Positions 1 to 9,687 are shown, counted from the first letter of the stretch. The stretch: 42,525 nucleotides of DNA from Phycisphaeraceae bacterium (GCA_019636535.1 JAHBXK010000030.1:1-42525), one strand, 5' to 3'. Translations and numbers: made by a program. The notes: a model not told the origin generated them from the sequence alone.

Positions 1-84
1 AGCGAAACGCCAGTTGAACTCTTCGTGCAGGCGATCCGGGCCTGGGAGCCAGCAATCCGCCATCTGGTTTCCGTGAAACCCTGA
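1..84 (+). CDS. C-terminal end of an unidentified protein (5' truncated)
   Basis: Frame 1 is open from the first base to a TGA at 82-84 and encodes 27 residues ending AIRHLVSVKP. The composition is protein-like (amphipathic, one Trp, no rare-codon run), so this is probably the end of a gene that begins upstream of the window. I do not recognise the family. It lies on the same strand as the helicase that begins 234 bases later and could be its upstream neighbour. The assignment rests only on an open frame and plausible composition; chance is possible over so short a span. Confidence 0.45.
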   Translation, partial: SETPVELFVQAIRAWEPAIRHLVSVKP

Positions 85-318
85 ACCAACTCGTCGGCGC
101 AAAGCAACCGCTGTCAGACTAGTCAGGCGTTGGAAACGAGACTCGCTGTTCTCACCTGGAACCACCAGAACAGGTGGAAAGTGGGATCGGGCGCAAATGC
201 GGCCGGTACTCTGGGCCTACTTTGCCACGGCGGCGGGTACAGGATCAACAGGCTCAGGTACGCAAAGTCGCGGCCGACAAGCCTTGGCCCTTGAGACTCC
301 GCATGAGAATCGGCTAAC
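85..318. other. Intergenic stretch before the helicase, no gene seen
   Basis: There is no convincing coding frame here. An open minus-strand frame crosses 123-560, but it is Arg/Ser-rich and overlaps the helicase start, so it reads as a shadow. The stretch presumably holds the promoter of the downstream helicase. I see no clear -35/-10 pair and no strong Shine-Dalgarno site directly before the ATG at 319. Confidence 0.4.
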
Positions 319-3300
319 ATGTACCAACCGCCAGCATCCGTTCTGACACGCCCTGATATGCCCGACGAACCGCAAGAGCTCCTCCACCTTCCACCAGTGG
401 TGCTAACACGCCCGCACCGCGTTGGCCGCGTGTCCCACCTTCTCCGCGCAGAGAGCGTCAACCGGGTGGAAGAGACTGCGGAAGTCGCCGTTTCCTCTCG
501 GCGACGCGAGGGGCTCGCCGTTCTGGATTCCGGCGAGCGAATCATTGTGACTTCCCGCACATCGTGTCCGAGGCCACCGGACGTGAGCGGGGTGTTGGCG
601 TTAGGGACAGGCGGCTCGTCCCGATGGCTCTCGCATGTTGCCTTGGAGGAGGCTCAGGCCCAACTGGCACGCGAAGGGCCCTCTGCGTTGAAGTACGCCG
701 CAGCCGAAAGTTGGCCACGCCGCTTCAGTTACAGCCAGGAACAGATAGGCGTCAACAACGAGGTCATCAATGAAGGGCTTCGCCCTCCCCAGCTAGGTGC
801 ACTGTTTGCCATAGGAGCGCACTGGAGCCTTCACAGCAATGCGGCGACAGTGGTCATGCCCACCGGCACAGGAAAGACCGAGACGATGCTCGCAACGCTT
901 GTAGCGTTCAATCCCGGCACCGTTTTGGTCGTGGTGCCTTCGGACGCTTTGAGGCATCAGACGGCCAAGAAGTTCCTTTCCCTCGGACTTCTTTACAAGC
1001 TCCGACTTATTCCGGCGGATTGCTCTCGGCCTGTTGTAGGAATCATCACGAGCCGTCCGCGGAGTGCCGACGACCTCGCAATCTTCGACGAATGCAATGT
1101 CATCATCGGCACTGCGTCGTCGCTCGGACAGGGGACTGCTGTCGCACTAGGACCACAGATAGCTGCAAAAACGGATTGCCTAATCGTAGACGAGGCGCAC
1201 CATGTGGCCGCGCGTACATGGTCAGATTTTAGGAGGCACTTTGACGGGCGCCGCGTCCTTCAGTTCACTGCCACTCCATTTCGCCGAGATGGCAAACTCC
1301 TTGATGGAGATGTCATCTACACGTATCCACTCCGCCGAGCTCAGGAAGACAAGTATTTCAAGCCAATCTCCTTCGAGCCAGTGTGGGAACTAGACCCACT
1401 TCGATCGGATGAGACCATTGCCCGTGCCGCAGTGGAACGACTCAGGCGCGATCGTGGTCGGAATCTTAACCATCTCGTCATGGCCCGTTGTGAAAGCATC
1501 CCGCGAGCAATCGAAGTTCATCGCATCTACTCAACCCTGGCACCAGAGACATTTCCGATCCTGGTTCACTCCGAGTCGAGGACCGCTGGCTTGGATCTCG
1601 CGCGGCTGCGGGCAAATCAGAGCCAGATCGTGGTATGCGTTGATATGCTTGGCGAAGGGTTCGATTTGCCTCAGTTGAAGATCGCAGCGATCCACGATAC
1701 TCACAAGAGCTTGGCGGTGCTCCTTCAGTTTGCTGGTCGGTTCACCCGCGTTGCTGGGCTCGACATTGGCGATGCAACGGCCATCGCCAACATCGCAAAT
1801 CAGGAGGTCTCGTCCGCTCTTGAACGCCTCTACAGCGAGGATGCCGACTGGAACCACCTGTTGAGCGAGGCTAGCTCGGAGGCCGTCCAGGAGCACGCGG
1901 AGTTGATCCAGTTTCTTCGGAACTCGACTCGCCTGGACGAGGCCGGCAGCCACAATGCTCTTCCGATCTCAAGTTCCCTTCTTAGGCCCAAGTTCAGTGT
2001 GGCCGTTTACCGTGCTACCGACTTTCAACCGAAGCAATTCTTCCACGCGATCGCGGATACTCAGCATGTCGCTGCGGCATGGCTAAATGAGAGATCGGGA
2101 ACACTCTATTACGTAACGCGATCCGAATCATCCGTCCAGTGGTCGCGATCAAAGGAGCTTCGTGACCGTCAGTGGGATCTCTATATCGTTCACCATGACG
2201 CCGCCCGCGAGTTGGTTTATATCCACTCAAGCGACAAGAGCACGCTGCACGAGGCACTGGCCATGGCTGTAACCAACAACACAGCGACATTGGTCAGCGG
2301 CGATCAGGTCTTCCGGGCTATGGGGCACATTGCTCGGCTTAAGTTTCAGAACATCGGAGTCAAGAAGCACGGGCGCCGCAATCTCCGCTACGCGATGTAC
2401 ACAGGAGCAGATGTTGCCGAGGCACTTTCTGTTTCACAGAGAGCCGGCTCAATTAAGGCGAACCTGTCCGGAACGGGATTTCGTAACGGAAAGCAGGTCT
2501 CCATTGGTTGCTCGTACAAAGGCCGCGTATGGTCAAAAGATCAAGGTCCGATTCGTAAATTCATTTCATGGAGTGAGGAGGTCGGGCAGCTGTTGCTAGA
2601 TCAGACCATCGCTACTGACAGCATCATCCAGAATGTTCTGATACCTAAGGAGCTTACCAGCCTCCCCGACCGGGTTGTACTCACCGTTGAGTGGCCGCAT
2701 GAACTCCTTGCGCAGTCAGAGGACCGCGTGCTGATCTCGGATGGCACTACAGAAGTGACTCAAAGCCTTGTGGAACTCCGGTTCGAGCGGTCAGATGTGC
2801 CTGAGAACGCGATTCACTTCACCGTCAGCGGGGGCGCATTGACCGCAGAGTATGCGCTTATTGTGGGCGGGCCGGGTGGGTACCGAATCGAACACAAAGC
2901 CGGTCCCGCTCTACGGCTTCGAGTGGGGCGTCTAGACGCTTTATTGGAGGAGTACCTTGGCGGGTATCCTCCGCTCATTATGTTTGTTGACATGGCGGAG
3001 CTCGATGGGAACCTGTTGTATGAACCGACACAGACCCGGGAGTTAACACTGCCGCCCGACTGCTTTGAGCCCTGGGACTGGGCAGGCGTGGACATTCGCA
3101 AGGAGTCAATGTGGAGGGACGGCCGGATACGTTTGGACTCGATTCAAGCAAAGGTCGCCGAGCACTACCGGGCTGGCGGTTTCGCCATTGTGTTCGATGA
3201 CGACGCTAGCGGCGAAGCAGCCGACCTCGTCTGTGTCAAGGAGGAAGCGGATCGGGTCCGGCTAGCGCTAATCCATTGCAAATTCACTACGCACACGGAT

Positions 3301-3642
3301 GCGGGGGAACGAGTGAAAGATGTTGTCGAGGTGTGCTCTCAAGCTGTCCGCTCCGGGAAGTGGGTCGCTGATTTCAAGCGGCTCTGTCGGCATGTGACGG
3401 ACCGAGAGACTCGCCTACGAAGTCCTGAGCGACCCACACGATTTGTCACAGGATCTGCCGCTCAGCTTAGCAGCATCCTCAAAGCCAGTCGATTTAAGCC
3501 TGTGCGGACTGAGATCGTGATCGCTCAGCCGGGGCTATCACAGCGGGACTGCACGCCTGAGCAGATAGCCGTTTTGGCAGCAGCTCACAGTTACCTCTTG
3601 GAGACAGTTGCGGTGCCCTTGGATATCGTGTGCAGCAACTAG
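319..3642 (+). CDS. DEAD/DEAH-box helicase with nuclease-like C-terminal region
   Basis: An 1107-residue superfamily 2 helicase-like protein. Motifs in order: Walker A PTGTGKTE (about 181-188), motif II DEAH (291-294), motif III FTATPF (about 318), and a motif V/VI region with GEGFDLPQL and QFAGRFTR. The last 200 residues contain a D/E-rich segment (DDDASGEAADLV) followed by ALIHCKFT and an EVCSQA stretch. This layout resembles the nuclease-like tail of stand-alone defence helicases, with the usual ExK replaced by HCK; that reading is inference. No good ribosome site precedes the ATG at 319, and the ATG at 358 is an alternative start. The gene converges on the res gene and ends 54 bases from it, so the two are oppositely transcribed members of one defence island. 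It could instead be a DNA-repair helicase. Confidence 0.8.
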   Translation: MYQPPASVLTRPDMPDEPQELLHLPPVVLTRPHRVGRVSHLLRAESVNRVEETAEVAVSSRRREGLAVLDSGERIIVTSRTSCPRPPDVSGVLALGTGGSSRWLSHVALEEAQAQLAREGPSALKYAAAESWPRRFSYSQEQIGVNNEVINEGLRPPQLGALFAIGAHWSLHSNAATVVMPTGTGKTETMLATLVAFNPGTVLVVVPSDALRHQTAKKFLSLGLLYKLRLIPADCSRPVVGIITSRPRSADDLAIFDECNVIIGTASSLGQGTAVALGPQIAAKTDCLIVDEAHHVAARTWSDFRRHFDGRRVLQFTATPFRRDGKLLDGDVIYTYPLRRAQEDKYFKPISFEPVWELDPLRSDETIARAAVERLRRDRGRNLNHLVMARCESIPRAIEVHRIYSTLAPETFPILVHSESRTAGLDLARLRANQSQIVVCVDMLGEGFDLPQLKIAAIHDTHKSLAVLLQFAGRFTRVAGLDIGDATAIANIANQEVSSALERLYSEDADWNHLLSEASSEAVQEHAELIQFLRNSTRLDEAGSHNALPISSSLLRPKFSVAVYRATDFQPKQFFHAIADTQHVAAAWLNERSGTLYYVTRSESSVQWSRSKELRDRQWDLYIVHHDAARELVYIHSSDKSTLHEALAMAVTNNTATLVSGDQVFRAMGHIARLKFQNIGVKKHGRRNLRYAMYTGADVAEALSVSQRAGSIKANLSGTGFRNGKQVSIGCSYKGRVWSKDQGPIRKFISWSEEVGQLLLDQTIATDSIIQNVLIPKELTSLPDRVVLTVEWPHELLAQSEDRVLISDGTTEVTQSLVELRFERSDVPENAIHFTVSGGALTAEYALIVGGPGGYRIEHKAGPALRLRVGRLDALLEEYLGGYPPLIMFVDMAELDGNLLYEPTQTRELTLPPDCFEPWDWAGVDIRKESMWRDGRIRLDSIQAKVAEHYRAGGFAIVFDDDASGEAADLVCVKEEADRVRLALIHCKFTTHTDAGERVKDVVEVCSQAVRSGKWVADFKRLCRHVTDRETRLRSPERPTRFVTGSAAQLSSILKASRFKPVRTEIVIAQPGLSQRDCTPEQIAVLAAAHSYLLETVAVPLDIVCSN

Positions 3643-3696
3643 CTCTTTGGCAACTACCGAGTGTTCGGACATATATGCCTGATATGACGCGATAAA

Positions 3697-6693
3697 CTAG
3701 ACCTCATCCGCCGAAACCACCACAGCGAATGGCACGCCGAGTGTCTCGAAGTGCTTCTGTCCGCAACGGACCTTGTCCGCCTCGGATGTGCGGAGCTTCA
3801 GGAAGTCCTTTGTGCCTTTCGTCTCACGGGCGAGGTACAACGCGGCACCATCGTGCTTGACGATGGCCCAGTCCGGGTTGTACTTGCCGACGGGGGTGTC
3901 GATCTCGAACCAGTTCGGGAGCTTGACGAAGAGCTTGATGTCCTCGCGCTGGTCGAGCTTGCGAGCGAATTCTCGCTCGACCTCGGAGTCGTACACGACG
4001 TACTCATAGACCGAATGGGTCACCTGGAGCGCCGTCAGGTAGTTGATGAGCTCCTCATTCTTGAAGAGCATCATCTCCCACTCAGCATCGGCCCCGCTGC
4101 CCGAGAGCTTCTCGTACTTGATGCCGTCCACAAGCAACCGATGCAGCTCGTGCTTGATGATCGCCGCCACAGCATCCATGAACCGCTGCGGGTCCACGAA
4201 GAACTCCTCCAGCCGCCCTGATTCCTTGAGGATCCGCACGAGCGTCGAACGGGTCAGCTCGGTCTCGTTCTGGAGATAGGCGAGCACATCGGGCACGGGG
4301 CGGTTGCGGAATGTCACCTGCTCCTCGGCGGCGCTGATCGCGGTGGCGGTCACGCCGCCGCGAAGCACACCGACCTGGCCGGCCGTCACGCGGATCTTGG
4401 CCGCTTCGACCTTGGGCATCTTCCGAATGCCTGCAACGGAGGCCGCGACCAGCTCGTCGGTCTTGAACTCCACCCGGTACATGGTCCTGGGCTTGATCCG
4501 CTCCCACAGCGCCTGGAACTCGGGGCTGAGCTGGATTTCCTTGCGTAATCGGTTAGGGCCTTCCTGCTTGTCCTTGCGGATGTGCCGCTCGATCTGGTAG
4601 CTGGCGAGTAGATCGACAACTGCCGGCGTCATCTCCCGGTGCGGCTCGGGAAGGTCAATCTTGAAGTCCGCCCGCTTGGGATCGAAGGCCGGCTGCAAAC
4701 GCCCGTCCGCGTCGATCATCTTCTGCTCGACAAGCGCCTTCTTAATCGCCTCGGCGTCCTCCCGGCCGATCGGCTGCTCCTGGTCATCCACGACCCTGGT
4801 GAGCTTGGCAAATGCTGTGATAGGCACCTTGCCGAATGTCACGCCGCAATCTTCCTCGTACTCGCTCTGAAGGGCTCGGGCGAAATCCTCGTAACTCTCG
4901 TTCGCCATGACGAAGAGCTTGTTGATCGAGTCGTCGAAGACCCTCTGACCGTGCTGGTTGACAGGCAGCCGCAAACCTCGCCCGATCTCCTGCCGCTTCT
5001 TCATCGCGGAGCGCGTCTCGTTCAGCGTGCAAATCTGGAAGACATTGGGGTTGTCCCACCCCTCGCGGAGCGCCGAGTGGCTGAAGATGAACCGCAAGGG
5101 CTCGTCTTCACCCAGCAGCCGCTCCTTCTCCCTCATGATGAGGTTGTAGACCTCGTCGTCGGCCTGCGTATCGCCGCGAGTATCTTTCCAGACGCCCTGT
5201 GCCTGCCCCTTCTTCGGCTTGTCGGCGGCAAAGTAGCCGTCATGGAGTTTCCCGATCGGATGCTTGAACAATGGGAGGTCTTTGTATCGCTCGTCCGTGG
5301 CGAATTCGGCAAGAGACGCCTCGAAGGCCTCGGCGAACTTCCCCTTCACGGGCTGGCCGTTGCCGTCGTAGTCGCGGTAGTTGGCCACGCGGTCGATGAA
5401 GAACAGGCTGAGCACTTTTACGCCCTGGCCGCATAGCTGGAGTTCTTTCTCCAAGTGCTTCTTGACGGTGTGCTTGATCTGGGCCTGCCACACGTCGTCC
5501 CGCATGCCCCCGATCTCATCACCCAGCTTCATCACCCGGCCACTGGTGAAGCGGATGTACTCGTTGCCCGGCTCAGCGTTGATCTCGGCGATCTCGTACC
5601 CCTGCCGATAAGCAGCCCGCTCCTCCGAGAGTGAAAATAGGTCCGCACCGTTTCGTACCGTGACGGACCTCTCTTTGGGACCTTCCGGTGTCTGCCGGTG
5701 GATGCGCAGCTTTGCCTTTATCCCCGCTTTGTACTCAATCTTGTCCACCCGAACGAAAGCGTCGTTGGCCGAGCCGTCGGCAACGGCGCTGCCGACCACG
5801 ATCTGCTTCACCAGCCGAAGCTCGAAGGCCCGAACCGGATCGAGCCGGTAGACGAGGTTGTACGGGTTGCGGTGCGTAGCCGAGTAGCGGAGGGTGCAGA
5901 GCGGATTGAGCGCCTTGATCGCCTCCTGGGCGCGTTCTGTCGAATCGACGCTCTGTGGCTCATCGATGATGACGATCGGCCTTGCTGCCTGGACGAACTC
6001 GATCGGCTGCCGGCCGGAGAGTCGGTCGCTTTCCTTGTAGATGACGTTGCTCTTCTGCTCAGCCTCGGTGCCGGTAAAGTTCTTGCGGAAGGCGTCGATG
6101 TTGATGACGAGAATCTGGAGCGTGTTGCTGATGGCGAATTGACGCAGCCGGTTCACCTTCTTGGCGTCATAGACGAAGTGCTCGAACGGCAGGTTGTTGT
6201 ACAGCGCCCGGAAGTGTTCGGCGGTGATCTCGATGTTCTTCAGCACGCCCTCGCGGATCGCCACGCTCGGCACGACGATGATGAACTTCTTGAACCCGTA
6301 CCGGCGCGACAGCTCGAAGATGGTGCGGAGATAGACATACGTCTTGCCCGTGCCCGTCTCCATCTCGACGGAGAAATGCGGGCAGGCCCGTGCGGCATTC
6401 GCCGGGGCGTCGAATAGCTCCCACGCTTCGAGCGCAGCCGCCGCGTCTTGGACCTCAATGTCGTTCCTCGCTTGGATGCCGCGCACATTGGCCAGCAACT
6501 TGTCAGGTGGCAGGAGCAGTTGGTTGCCCACACCGAGCTCGGTACGTTCCTGGCCAGCAAACATGTCGCTCCACTCACCCATCTGGATGACCGAGAACTC
6601 GGGCGCTCCTTGCGGTTGGCCGTCGAACAGGTCCACTACGGCGTCAACGGCGGAACGCTGGTAGGGCTGATTGGCGTCGAACTGGAGCTTCAT
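3697..6693 (-). CDS. res: Type III-like restriction enzyme, Res helicase-nuclease subunit
   Basis: A 998-residue protein. An N-terminal helicase half carries Walker A ETGTGKT (about 112-118), a motif II variant DEPQ (244-247) and a SAT motif in LRYSATHRN. The C-terminal end carries a PD-(D/E)XK nuclease signature: P940-D941 in NPDW, then E957-x-K959 in ETKG. In type III enzymes Res translocates or slides on DNA with the Mod subunit and cuts near sites in unmodified DNA. Motif order and C-terminal nuclease match that family; motif II ends in Gln where DEPH is common in relatives. It is the last gene of the minus-strand operon, 90 bases after mod. Its start ATG (6693-6691) lies in the loop of a hairpin that covers its GGAG ribosome site. 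Confidence 0.9.
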   Translation of the reverse strand: MKLQFDANQPYQRSAVDAVVDLFDGQPQGAPEFSVIQMGEWSDMFAGQERTELGVGNQLLLPPDKLLANVRGIQARNDIEVQDAAAALEAWELFDAPANAARACPHFSVEMETGTGKTYVYLRTIFELSRRYGFKKFIIVVPSVAIREGVLKNIEITAEHFRALYNNLPFEHFVYDAKKVNRLRQFAISNTLQILVINIDAFRKNFTGTEAEQKSNVIYKESDRLSGRQPIEFVQAARPIVIIDEPQSVDSTERAQEAIKALNPLCTLRYSATHRNPYNLVYRLDPVRAFELRLVKQIVVGSAVADGSANDAFVRVDKIEYKAGIKAKLRIHRQTPEGPKERSVTVRNGADLFSLSEERAAYRQGYEIAEINAEPGNEYIRFTSGRVMKLGDEIGGMRDDVWQAQIKHTVKKHLEKELQLCGQGVKVLSLFFIDRVANYRDYDGNGQPVKGKFAEAFEASLAEFATDERYKDLPLFKHPIGKLHDGYFAADKPKKGQAQGVWKDTRGDTQADDEVYNLIMREKERLLGEDEPLRFIFSHSALREGWDNPNVFQICTLNETRSAMKKRQEIGRGLRLPVNQHGQRVFDDSINKLFVMANESYEDFARALQSEYEEDCGVTFGKVPITAFAKLTRVVDDQEQPIGREDAEAIKKALVEQKMIDADGRLQPAFDPKRADFKIDLPEPHREMTPAVVDLLASYQIERHIRKDKQEGPNRLRKEIQLSPEFQALWERIKPRTMYRVEFKTDELVAASVAGIRKMPKVEAAKIRVTAGQVGVLRGGVTATAISAAEEQVTFRNRPVPDVLAYLQNETELTRSTLVRILKESGRLEEFFVDPQRFMDAVAAIIKHELHRLLVDGIKYEKLSGSGADAEWEMMLFKNEELINYLTALQVTHSVYEYVVYDSEVEREFARKLDQREDIKLFVKLPNWFEIDTPVGKYNPDWAIVKHDGAALYLARETKGTKDFLKLRTSEADKVRCGQKHFETLGVPFAVVVSADEV

Positions 6694-6707
6694 TCGCTCT
6701 GCTCCAG
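6682..6707 (-). promoter_or_regulatory. Hairpin masking the res ribosome-binding site and start
   Basis: CTGGAGC at 6682-6688 and GCTCCAG at 6701-6707 form a perfect 7-bp stem with a 12-base loop. On the transcribed strand the GGAG ribosome site of res lies in one arm, the res start codon lies in the loop, and codons 2-5 form the other arm. Translation of Res would be expected to be reduced until the stem is opened. The fold is read from sequence; the effect is inference. Confidence 0.5.
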
Positions 6708-6713
6708 AGGTCG

Positions 6714-6738
6714 AACTCTCCAGGAATCTTGGAGAGTT
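6714..6738 (-). promoter_or_regulatory. Perfect 9-bp hairpin between mod and res
   Basis: AACTCTCCA (6714-6722) and TGGAGAGTT (6730-6738) are perfect inverted arms around a 7-base loop in the 90-base mod-res gap. No T-run follows on the minus strand, so it is not a standard intrinsic terminator. It could be an attenuator, an RNA-processing site or a binding site. Confidence 0.5.
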
Positions 6739-6783
6739 GCAGGGGATGGCGTTTGACTCTTGCCGGTCATTCTGGGCGTTCTC

Positions 6784-8688
6784 CTACACGGTCTTGAAGC
6801 TGGTGACGCCCTTGGTCCGGAAGGTCTGGACGGCGTTGGCCTTGAGCTGGTCGTTCTTTGCGAAGCCGGCATCGAGCAGCACGACACGCTCCGGCCTGGC
6901 GTCGGCGATGGCGCGGATCAGCTCAAGCGTAAGCTCCTGTTCCAGGCAGATCAGCAGGACGCCGCCGGCGACGGAATGGACGGTCTTGCCGGTGAGGGTC
7001 TTCTTCTCGACTGGCGTGGTCAGGGGGAAGCCGCTCTTGAGCAACAGTTCGTAGAGGATGTCGTCCGCGGTCCGGCCGTCGCGGATGTGCTCGATGTGAA
7101 GCTCCATCTGCTTCTGCAAGGCCTCGGCGTCATGCTCGACGCGAGCATCCCACTCGGTGAAGTTAGACTCGGCAAGCTTGTAGACGCGGAAGCCGCGATC
7201 CGGCTCTGTTCCTTCACGCATACTGAGTGTTTCAGCATCAAGCCGATTCAAGGCCTCTATGACACGGCGAGCTCGCTCTTTGCAGACATCTGCAATCGTC
7301 TTGAAGCCAGCCTTATCCGCAGCTGTTCCCGGACCAACGGGTTCCGGAAGCTGCACAAGAATGAACCGGCGCTGCTCACCATCTCGGGCGCACTGCTCTA
7401 GAACAGCCTGTGCCGTCGAACCAGAGCCCGCAAAGAAGTCGAGCACGATGTCGTCATTGCCGACGACTTGCTCAACAATTCGGGCAATCAGCGAAGAGGG
7501 CTTCGGGAACGGAAACACATCTGCGCCAAAAAGCGTCCTGACTTCCTGAGTACCGTCGGCTGTGTGAACATCGTCTATAACTGAGCGGAACGCAATGAAC
7601 TCCGACTGCATCTCCGCACGGAACTTTTTCTCACGTGGCCGTCCATCGTCTTTCTGAGGGAACAGAATCCGGCCTTCGGACACCAACTCCGCCATTCGGT
7701 CTTGAGAGTAGCGCCACCCAGTAGAAGGATTAGGCGGGAAAACTCGCCTAGTACCGGGCTCTGTGATGTCGTAATGCAGATTTGGCCGCTGGTCGCGGGT
7801 GGCTAGGCCCAGTATGCTCCTACTCATCCATGGCCCACGCGGATCATTGTCCGGGTTTGCGAACTTCGACTCATCCCGTTCCGTCCCTCGCATCCCAAAC
7901 GAAGATGCCTTGGAGTACGCGAGGATGTACTCGTGATCTGTAGATACATTGGTCGTTGCGCGAGTGTCGGTGAACTGCCTCGCCTTCCAGATGAACTGCG
8001 CTACAAAGCACTCCTCCCCAAAGATCTCGTTCATGATCGCTCGGAGATTGCACACCTCACTGTCGTCGCATGACACAAAGATTGCCCCGTCATCGCGCAG
8101 GAGGTTTCGGGCTACGTATAGGCGGGGGAACATCATGTTCATCCACTTTGAGTGGAAGCGCCCGTCGGCATCGGTATTCGTGCCAAACTTCCGACCTTCC
8201 GCGTCAGCCTGTCCGGTGTACTCCAGGTAAGTGTGAAGCGACTCCGAGTAGTTATCCGGGTAGATGAAATCATTGCCGGTGTTGTATGGCGGATCGATGT
8301 AGATCATCTTGACCCTGCCGAGATAGGATTTCTGGAGAAGCTTGAGCACCTCCAAATTGTCGCCCTCAATGATGAGGTTGTTGGTGCTGTCCCAATTGAC
8401 GCTCTCCTCCGCACACGGGCGGAGCGTAGCGACGCTGGGGGTCTGGATGGTCTTGAAGCAGTCGGCCTTGCCCGGCCAGTTCATGCCGTACCGTTCTTTG
8501 CCTACGTCCACGGACTCACCGAGAGCGAGCCGAAGCTGTTCAAGATCGATCTTGAGTCCCTCACGGCGAGCTTCCGGGAAGAGCTCAAGCAGGGACTCGA
8601 GGCGCTCTGCAATGGTGTCATGGGACCGCAGGTCAACCTTCGCGGTATCGGCGTGTGTGTCGTGAGCTGCGGGACGAGGCTTGTTCAT
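6784..8688 (-). CDS. mod: Type III-like DNA adenine methyltransferase, Mod subunit
   Basis: A 634-residue beta-class DNA methyltransferase. The catalytic motif IV DPPY (132-135, in YIDPPYNTGND) precedes the SAM-binding motif I FAGSGS (419-424), with about 280 residues between them that should hold the target-recognition domain. DPPY and this motif order fit N6-adenine Mod proteins of type III systems. Mod supplies sequence recognition and protects host DNA. A Shine-Dalgarno-like AGGA precedes the ATG, and the gene begins 9 bases after the HNH gene ends. Res follows 90 bases later. The recognition site cannot be read from sequence. Confidence 0.92.
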   Translation of the reverse strand: MNKPRPAAHDTHADTAKVDLRSHDTIAERLESLLELFPEARREGLKIDLEQLRLALGESVDVGKERYGMNWPGKADCFKTIQTPSVATLRPCAEESVNWDSTNNLIIEGDNLEVLKLLQKSYLGRVKMIYIDPPYNTGNDFIYPDNYSESLHTYLEYTGQADAEGRKFGTNTDADGRFHSKWMNMMFPRLYVARNLLRDDGAIFVSCDDSEVCNLRAIMNEIFGEECFVAQFIWKARQFTDTRATTNVSTDHEYILAYSKASSFGMRGTERDESKFANPDNDPRGPWMSRSILGLATRDQRPNLHYDITEPGTRRVFPPNPSTGWRYSQDRMAELVSEGRILFPQKDDGRPREKKFRAEMQSEFIAFRSVIDDVHTADGTQEVRTLFGADVFPFPKPSSLIARIVEQVVGNDDIVLDFFAGSGSTAQAVLEQCARDGEQRRFILVQLPEPVGPGTAADKAGFKTIADVCKERARRVIEALNRLDAETLSMREGTEPDRGFRVYKLAESNFTEWDARVEHDAEALQKQMELHIEHIRDGRTADDILYELLLKSGFPLTTPVEKKTLTGKTVHSVAGGVLLICLEQELTLELIRAIADARPERVVLLDAGFAKNDQLKANAVQTFRTKGVTSFKTV

Positions 8689-8697
8689 GCTGAGTTC

Positions 8698-9687
8698 CTA
8701 GGGCTGAGCGATTAGCTGGCGTTCAAACTGACTGAAGTGTCGGACAACCGCTTCCCTATTGGGTCGAAGCGAGCGCGAGCGAGGTACTACCAGTGGCTGA
8801 CCATCGAGCGTCGAGTACGATTCGTCATCTAGTCTACTCGAAACGCGCACGATCATCGTGTCTGGCACAATAGAGATAAGTGCAAGATCAAAGAGCGTGT
8901 GAATGTCCGCTCGGAGGATGAGGCCATTTGATGCAGTATTCGTGCGGGTCCCGCGATATGGCGATATGTGAGCGGCCTCCAAGACCCACTCCACGCTGCA
9001 GCGAGTGACGGCGCACCTGTTGTCGTACGCACTGAGCAGCTTGCGTCTGAAATGCCGCTGACCCTGACGACGTATGATAGAGGCCAGTATTCGCTTACGA
9101 CCGTCGGTTGTATTGGCGGGATCGAACGTGTCCAGCTCGTCGTCGTTCAATGCAACGGCGTAAGAATCCAACAGAGTGTTGATCGGAATACCTAAAGCCA
9201 CAAGAAATGCTCGCGACGCAGTCTGTATGCCCTTCGCCCTGGCCAGAAGGCCATGCGGCATTGCTGTGTCCGGCAGTAGCCGAAGAGATTTCTCGCTCTT
9301 CCAGCGGACATGGGTCCGATCCCCAACTCGTACTACCAGAACGTAGGGAACGTTGCCTGGATCGTACTGTGCAGGAAACCCGGCGATGTCGCGCCACGCC
9401 GGGTGACGATGGGCAAATTGGTCGCGGATGATCCACTCGCCATGTCTACGAGCAGGGTTGCTCGTGATGGTCAGGCTACTGCTTTCAATCTGTGGCCCCG
9501 CAGCTTCCGTCGCTAGAGTGACCGTGCCATCCATACTTCCCAAGAAGTCAGAAATGGGAAAGACATTGTTATGCACGCCAAGGGCGATGTGCCTTGCTCC
9601 ACCGCCATGCCCGCGCGGAGAAGCCCTCCCGTTCATGGCATTGAAGTCGTTCTCAGTCAGCCGCTTCCACAACACGAGCGCGCTCAT
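8698..9687 (-). CDS. HNH-domain protein of the restriction operon
   Basis: A 329-residue protein. The C-terminal third has an HNH_2-like nuclease signature: Cys225 and Cys230 in CAVTRC, His240 in EAAHISPY, Asn254 in the SNG segment, and His263 in DIHTLFD. The first 200 residues, containing GGGARH and EWIIRDQFAHRHPAW, are not recognised and may bind DNA. The start at 9687 is preferred over 9699 because GGAGG lies 5 bases upstream and the ATG overlaps the SNF2 stop codon as ATGA. Its place between the SNF2 helicase and Mod suggests it is a working part of the same system, perhaps an additional nuclease. Many similar clusters, as I recall them, carry a different small protein at this position. 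It could also be a homing-like HNH insertion, but the tight coupling argues against that. Confidence 0.8.
   Translation of the reverse strand: MSALVLWKRLTENDFNAMNGRASPRGHGGGARHIALGVHNNVFPISDFLGSMDGTVTLATEAAGPQIESSSLTITSNPARRHGEWIIRDQFAHRHPAWRDIAGFPAQYDPGNVPYVLVVRVGDRTHVRWKSEKSLRLLPDTAMPHGLLARAKGIQTASRAFLVALGIPINTLLDSYAVALNDDELDTFDPANTTDGRKRILASIIRRQGQRHFRRKLLSAYDNRCAVTRCSVEWVLEAAHISPYRGTRTNTASNGLILRADIHTLFDLALISIVPDTMIVRVSSRLDDESYSTLDGQPLVVPRSRSLRPNREAVVRHFSQFERQLIAQP

Noticed and set aside
123..560. Minus-strand open frame of 145 codons across the helicase start
   Set aside because: Arg/Ser/Thr-rich product, no ribosome site, and overlap with the better supported helicase; read as a GC-rich shadow.
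4639..6417. Plus-strand frames of 239-265 codons opposite res
   Set aside because: Antisense shadows of the Res coding sequence; no starts with ribosome sites and no domains.
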